NCBI GenBank assembly: GCA_018712125.1
Contig: DVHM01000177.1
Location: 1-8,000 of the forward strand
Direction of reading: 5' to 3'
From: Pullilachnospira_A gallistercoris
GTDB taxonomy: Bacteria > Bacillota > Clostridia > Lachnospirales > Lachnospiraceae
DNA length: 8,000 nt
Shown here: piece by piece, positions 6,092-8,000 of the stretch
Layout of the letters: every line of letters begins with the position of its first letter
Numbering within the stretch: the first letter of the stretch is position 1
The notes under the pieces: generated by a model
Database searches by the model: none
What the model was told of the DNA's origin: nothing
What the model saw: the letters and a program-made list of their open reading frames with translations, nothing else
Translations under genes and position numbers: made by a program

Positions 6092-7408
6092 CTAATCAAC
6101 TCCCAGATCCAGCGTCTGCCGGATTTTCTGCGCCTGTTCCCCGCTCAGCGGCTCCGTGACATAGAGAACCAGAAGCGCGTCGTCATACCGGGCCACATAG
6201 TGAACCCCGGACCCATCTTCCTCCGGCGCCGCCACTTCCTCCTCGGCATCCCACAGATCGCTCTCCTGCCGGTACTGCCACCAGTACCGGCTTTTCTCAT
6301 CTTCCTGTATCCGATCCAGGATCCGGGAAATATCACTGCGGTAAATATCATACTCCAGCGTGTTCTCTGTATCGGAGGTATAGGTAATTTCCCCGTGCTC
6401 CAGGCTTCCCAGCACATTCCCCATCATCTCATAATCCGCATCGGTAACCTCTCCCTCAGGCTCGCTGTAGTCCGCCTGGGTCAGGGGAAGCAGATCAGGG
6501 TCCGACATCTTCTCCGGGTATGTCCCATCCCAGGTAAACAGCATCACAAAAACGCCCACAACCAGAACCGCAATGAAAATAATCGGAGTTGCCGCAAGCT
6601 GGGCAAAAAGCCCGTCTGCCGGCCGCAGCCAGGCAAGTACTGCCGCCGCCGTATAAAACACTGCCACCATCGCCAGAACACCCCAGAGCAGGGCCGTCTC
6701 CGTCCCATCCAGCGAGGTATCTACCCGGACAAGCGGCCAGGCGATCATGCAAAGGATCAGAAAAAGCACCACATACTGGAGATACAGCAGAATCCGTCCG
6801 CCCTTACCGCCCAGCACCAGTCCTTCGCCTGACTGCAGCTTTTTCCTGTGACCTGCCTCCCAGACCATCTGATAAACGGTTTTCAGCAGCGCCTCCAGTC
6901 CGATCACAGTTACCAACATCAGACTCAAAAAGGATAATGGGTTAAAATAGGTGTACGCCGGGAAATGATTGCCTAGGGGTGTAAACCATTCCAGAAAATC
7001 TCGAAATGCGATAATACACCACAGGAACCAGAGTCTCTTTAAAATGACCCGCTCCGCCTTCTTCACATTTTCCAGGCGCTCCTCATCCGTCACGATGGGA
7101 ACCGCGTCCGCCCTTATCCGCTCAAACACGCAGAACTTCCGCACGCTGTCCACAAATTTCCACCCGGCCTCCCGGCAGTAATCCGCGTACTCCTCCGTAT
7201 CCCGGTTACCCTTAAGGTCATCTTCCGATCCCTTTGGGAAGACCTCCACCCGGTAAAATGTATCTCTCGGCTCCCCCTTCTCAAAAACCAGTCCCAACCG
7301 GAACTCCCGGAAATGCCATCCCTTTTTCGCCTGCCGGTTCAGATAGTTTGCGAAATCATCACAGTCCCGATAGGAAAAGAAATTCGGTATCCGCTTTTTC
7401 TCCCTCAT
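6092..7408 (-). CDS. DUF2812-domain membrane protein with extracytoplasmic C-terminal domain (copy A)
   Basis: A 438-residue protein of unknown function, first gene of the operon. The start is set at ATG 7408, which has GGAG eight bases upstream. An open frame continues to ATG 7492, but that codon lies inside the -35 box of the operon promoter and cannot be in the mRNA. Residues about 8-115 are a DUF2812 domain (FSYRDCDDFANYL, GWHFREF, YRVEVFPKG, YCREAGWKFVDSVRKFC, IVTDEERL) closely matching copy B. About five membrane segments follow (near 124-142, 158-180, 206-226, 239-260, 271-293). The last 145 residues are acidic and soluble, probably outside the cell, with YWWQYRQESDLW near the middle. 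A stand-alone cytoplasmic domain joined through membrane helices to an outer domain suggests signalling or envelope sensing, but this is inference. Confidence 0.87.
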   Translation of the reverse strand: MREKKRIPNFFSYRDCDDFANYLNRQAKKGWHFREFRLGLVFEKGEPRDTFYRVEVFPKGSEDDLKGNRDTEEYADYCREAGWKFVDSVRKFCVFERIRADAVPIVTDEERLENVKKAERVILKRLWFLWCIIAFRDFLEWFTPLGNHFPAYTYFNPLSFLSLMLVTVIGLEALLKTVYQMVWEAGHRKKLQSGEGLVLGGKGGRILLYLQYVVLFLILCMIAWPLVRVDTSLDGTETALLWGVLAMVAVFYTAAAVLAWLRPADGLFAQLAATPIIFIAVLVVGVFVMLFTWDGTYPEKMSDPDLLPLTQADYSEPEGEVTDADYEMMGNVLGSLEHGEITYTSDTENTLEYDIYRSDISRILDRIQEDEKSRYWWQYRQESDLWDAEEEVAAPEEDGSGVHYVARYDDALLVLYVTEPLSGEQAQKIRQTLDLGVD

Positions 7409-7437
7409 AACCCCCACTCCTTCCTCAAAAGGCAAAT

Positions 7438-7452
7438 TATCGAGTATCGATA
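7438..7452. promoter_or_regulatory. Operator-like palindrome, downstream site
   Basis: TATCGA-GTA-TCGATA on the plus strand is a perfect 6-bp inverted repeat with a 3-bp centre, lying just after the predicted start site (near 7457) of the DUF2812/PadR operon. Extended by one base each side, it matches the upstream site at 7471-7485 at 16 of 17 positions when read in the opposite orientation. The two centres are 33 bp apart, about three helical turns, which would place bound dimers on nearly the same DNA face. The binding protein is inferred to be the operon's own PadR protein. Confidence 0.7.
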
Positions 7453-7463
7453 TTTCTACCCTG

Positions 7464-7492
7464 AGTATAATATCGACACTCGATAATGTCAA
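7464..7492 (-). promoter_or_regulatory. Strong sigma-A promoter of the DUF2812/PadR operon
   Basis: On the minus strand a perfect TTGACA (7487-7492) and TATACT (7464-7469) are separated by the optimal 17 bp, with transcription start near 7457 and a leader of about 49 nt before ATG 7408. The AT-rich palindrome at 7494-7512 lies just upstream, where an UP element would be. Such a strong promoter with operator-like palindromes over and beside it fits tight repression with inducible release. Confidence 0.88.
7471..7485. promoter_or_regulatory. Operator-like palindrome, within the -35/-10 spacer
   Basis: TATCGA-CAC-TCGATA on the plus strand is a perfect 6-bp inverted repeat occupying nearly the whole 17-bp spacer of the operon promoter. 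A dimer bound here would block RNA polymerase directly. It pairs with the twin site at 7438-7452. No third copy was noticed elsewhere in the window by eye. Confidence 0.75.
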
Positions 7493-7493
7493 T

Positions 7494-7512
7494 GAAATTT
7501 TCTGAAAATTTC
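7494..7512. repeat. AT-rich palindrome upstream of the operon -35 box
   Basis: GAAATTTT-CTG-AAAATTTC is a perfect 8-bp inverted repeat with a 3-bp centre, starting one base beyond the -35 hexamer. It may act as an UP element, as a binding site for another regulator, or just reflect AT richness. As RNA it would be too weak a hairpin for a good terminator of hypE. Confidence 0.5.
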
Positions 7513-7559
7513 TGAAGATTATAAAAAATGTCAGCAGATTTCAGGCAAGCATTCTCTCA

Positions 7560-8000
7560 TCAGCAGATTCTGGGCAATCCCTCCCCCATCAGAACATCCA
7601 GGTTCCGTATGCCGCCAATCCTTGTGCGCAGGAGCAGTTTTCCGCTTCCAGCGCTTGTCTCTTTCTCTTTTGCATCTTCCGACACCTTGCCGATACGAAC
7701 AGCTTCTTCCCCGTAGGCACAGTCGCGCATGATCTCCAACGCCCGATCCGCGTCCTTTTCCGCCACGATCACTGCAAGTTTTCCTTCATTTCCCATATAC
7801 AGTGGGTCAAGACCCAGCAACCCGCAGAAATCCCGAACCTGAGGCGTTACGGGAATCTCTTCCTGCTCCAGCGTGAAGATCTTCCCGGAAGCCTCCGCCA
7901 ATTCCTTTAACACCGTCGCCAGTCCTCCCCTGGTCACGTCCCGGAGCGCATGAACCTCTACCCCGGCTTCCAGCATCTTCTGAACCATCTCCACCAGAGG
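7560..8000 (-). CDS. hypE: HypE, carbamoyl-dehydratase for [NiFe]-hydrogenase assembly (C-terminal part)
   Basis: The last 147 residues of a protein normally about 330-350 long; the rest lies beyond position 8000. HypE works with HypF: a carbamoyl group placed on the HypE C-terminal cysteine is dehydrated with ATP to a thiocyanate, the source of the cyanide ligands of the [NiFe]-hydrogenase iron. The visible part is the C-terminal AIR-synthase-like domain, with DVTRGGLATVLKELA, a GLDPLYMGNEGKLAVIV stretch and the ending LPRIC. That terminal Pro-Arg-Ile-Cys is the decisive HypE signature and separates it from PurM, SelD and ThiL, which share the fold. It is transcribed from outside the window, probably with other hyp genes. 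No clear terminator follows; 67 bp separate its stop from the -35 box of the next operon, so read-through into that operon is possible. Confidence 0.92.
   Translation of the reverse strand, partial: PLVEMVQKMLEAGVEVHALRDVTRGGLATVLKELAEASGKIFTLEQEEIPVTPQVRDFCGLLGLDPLYMGNEGKLAVIVAEKDADRALEIMRDCAYGEEAVRIGKVSEDAKEKETSAGSGKLLLRTRIGGIRNLDVLMGEGLPRIC

Noticed and set aside
6200..6832. Plus-strand open frame of 210 codons opposite DUF2812-A
   Set aside because: The minus-strand gene has a recognised domain, promoter and operon position; the plus-strand product is rich in Pro, Arg and His as expected of an antisense shadow.
7409..7492. N-terminal extension of DUF2812-A back to ATG 7492
   Set aside because: The codon lies in the -35 box and the predicted start site is near 7457, so it would not be transcribed; the alignable domain begins just after ATG 7408.
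7518..7523. TATAAT on the minus strand as a second promoter for the DUF2812/PadR operon
   Set aside because: The only -35 candidate (TTGCCT) is 19 bp away and poor; the TTGACA-17-TATACT promoter downstream is far better.

Overview
The window looks like a chromosomal segment of a gut-type clostridial Firmicute, most likely Lachnospiraceae. The evidence is purine-rich Shine-Dalgarno sequences, Firmicute-type sigma-A promoters, an XRE regulator with a membrane tail, a PadR/DUF2812 cassette and a HypE hydrogenase-maturation protein. This placement is inferred from gene style; no marker gene is present. All host genes that can be called lie on the minus strand. The only plus-strand gene is the transposase of an insertion sequence.

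Region 1 (1-2332): after a short stretch with no callable gene and a strong hairpin terminator (105-134) comes a complete, apparently intact IS1634-type insertion sequence (about 251-2211). It has a 575-aa DDE transposase, 11-bp subterminal inverted repeats, a terminator at its left end and another after the transposase. It is flanked by exact 121-bp direct repeats (130-250 and 2212-2332), best read as a very long target-site duplication. The duplication contains the last 71 bp of the neighbouring MATE gene. That gene therefore stays whole on the right, and a promoterless tail copy is left on the other side of the element.

Region 2 (2262-4851): a MATE-family multidrug/cation antiporter lies downstream of an XRE-type helix-turn-helix regulator fused to a multi-pass membrane domain. 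Each has its own good sigma-A promoter. The MATE leader carries a 9-bp hairpin just upstream of its ribosome binding site. The regulator may act on the transporter, but only adjacency supports this.

Region 3 (4906-7512): a compact three-gene operon reads DUF2812 membrane protein A, PadR-family repressor, DUF2812 membrane protein B. The genes are separated by 0 and 13 bp. Its single strong promoter (TTGACA-17-TATACT) carries two near-identical TATCGA-N3-TCGATA palindromes, one filling the -35/-10 spacer and one just past the start site. This looks like an autoregulated PadR circuit controlling two paralogous membrane proteins of unknown function, and it is the most interesting under-described system in the window.

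Region 4 (7560-8000): the C-terminal 147 residues of HypE, ending in the diagnostic Pro-Arg-Ile-Cys, run off the right edge. Other [NiFe]-hydrogenase maturation genes probably lie beyond it.
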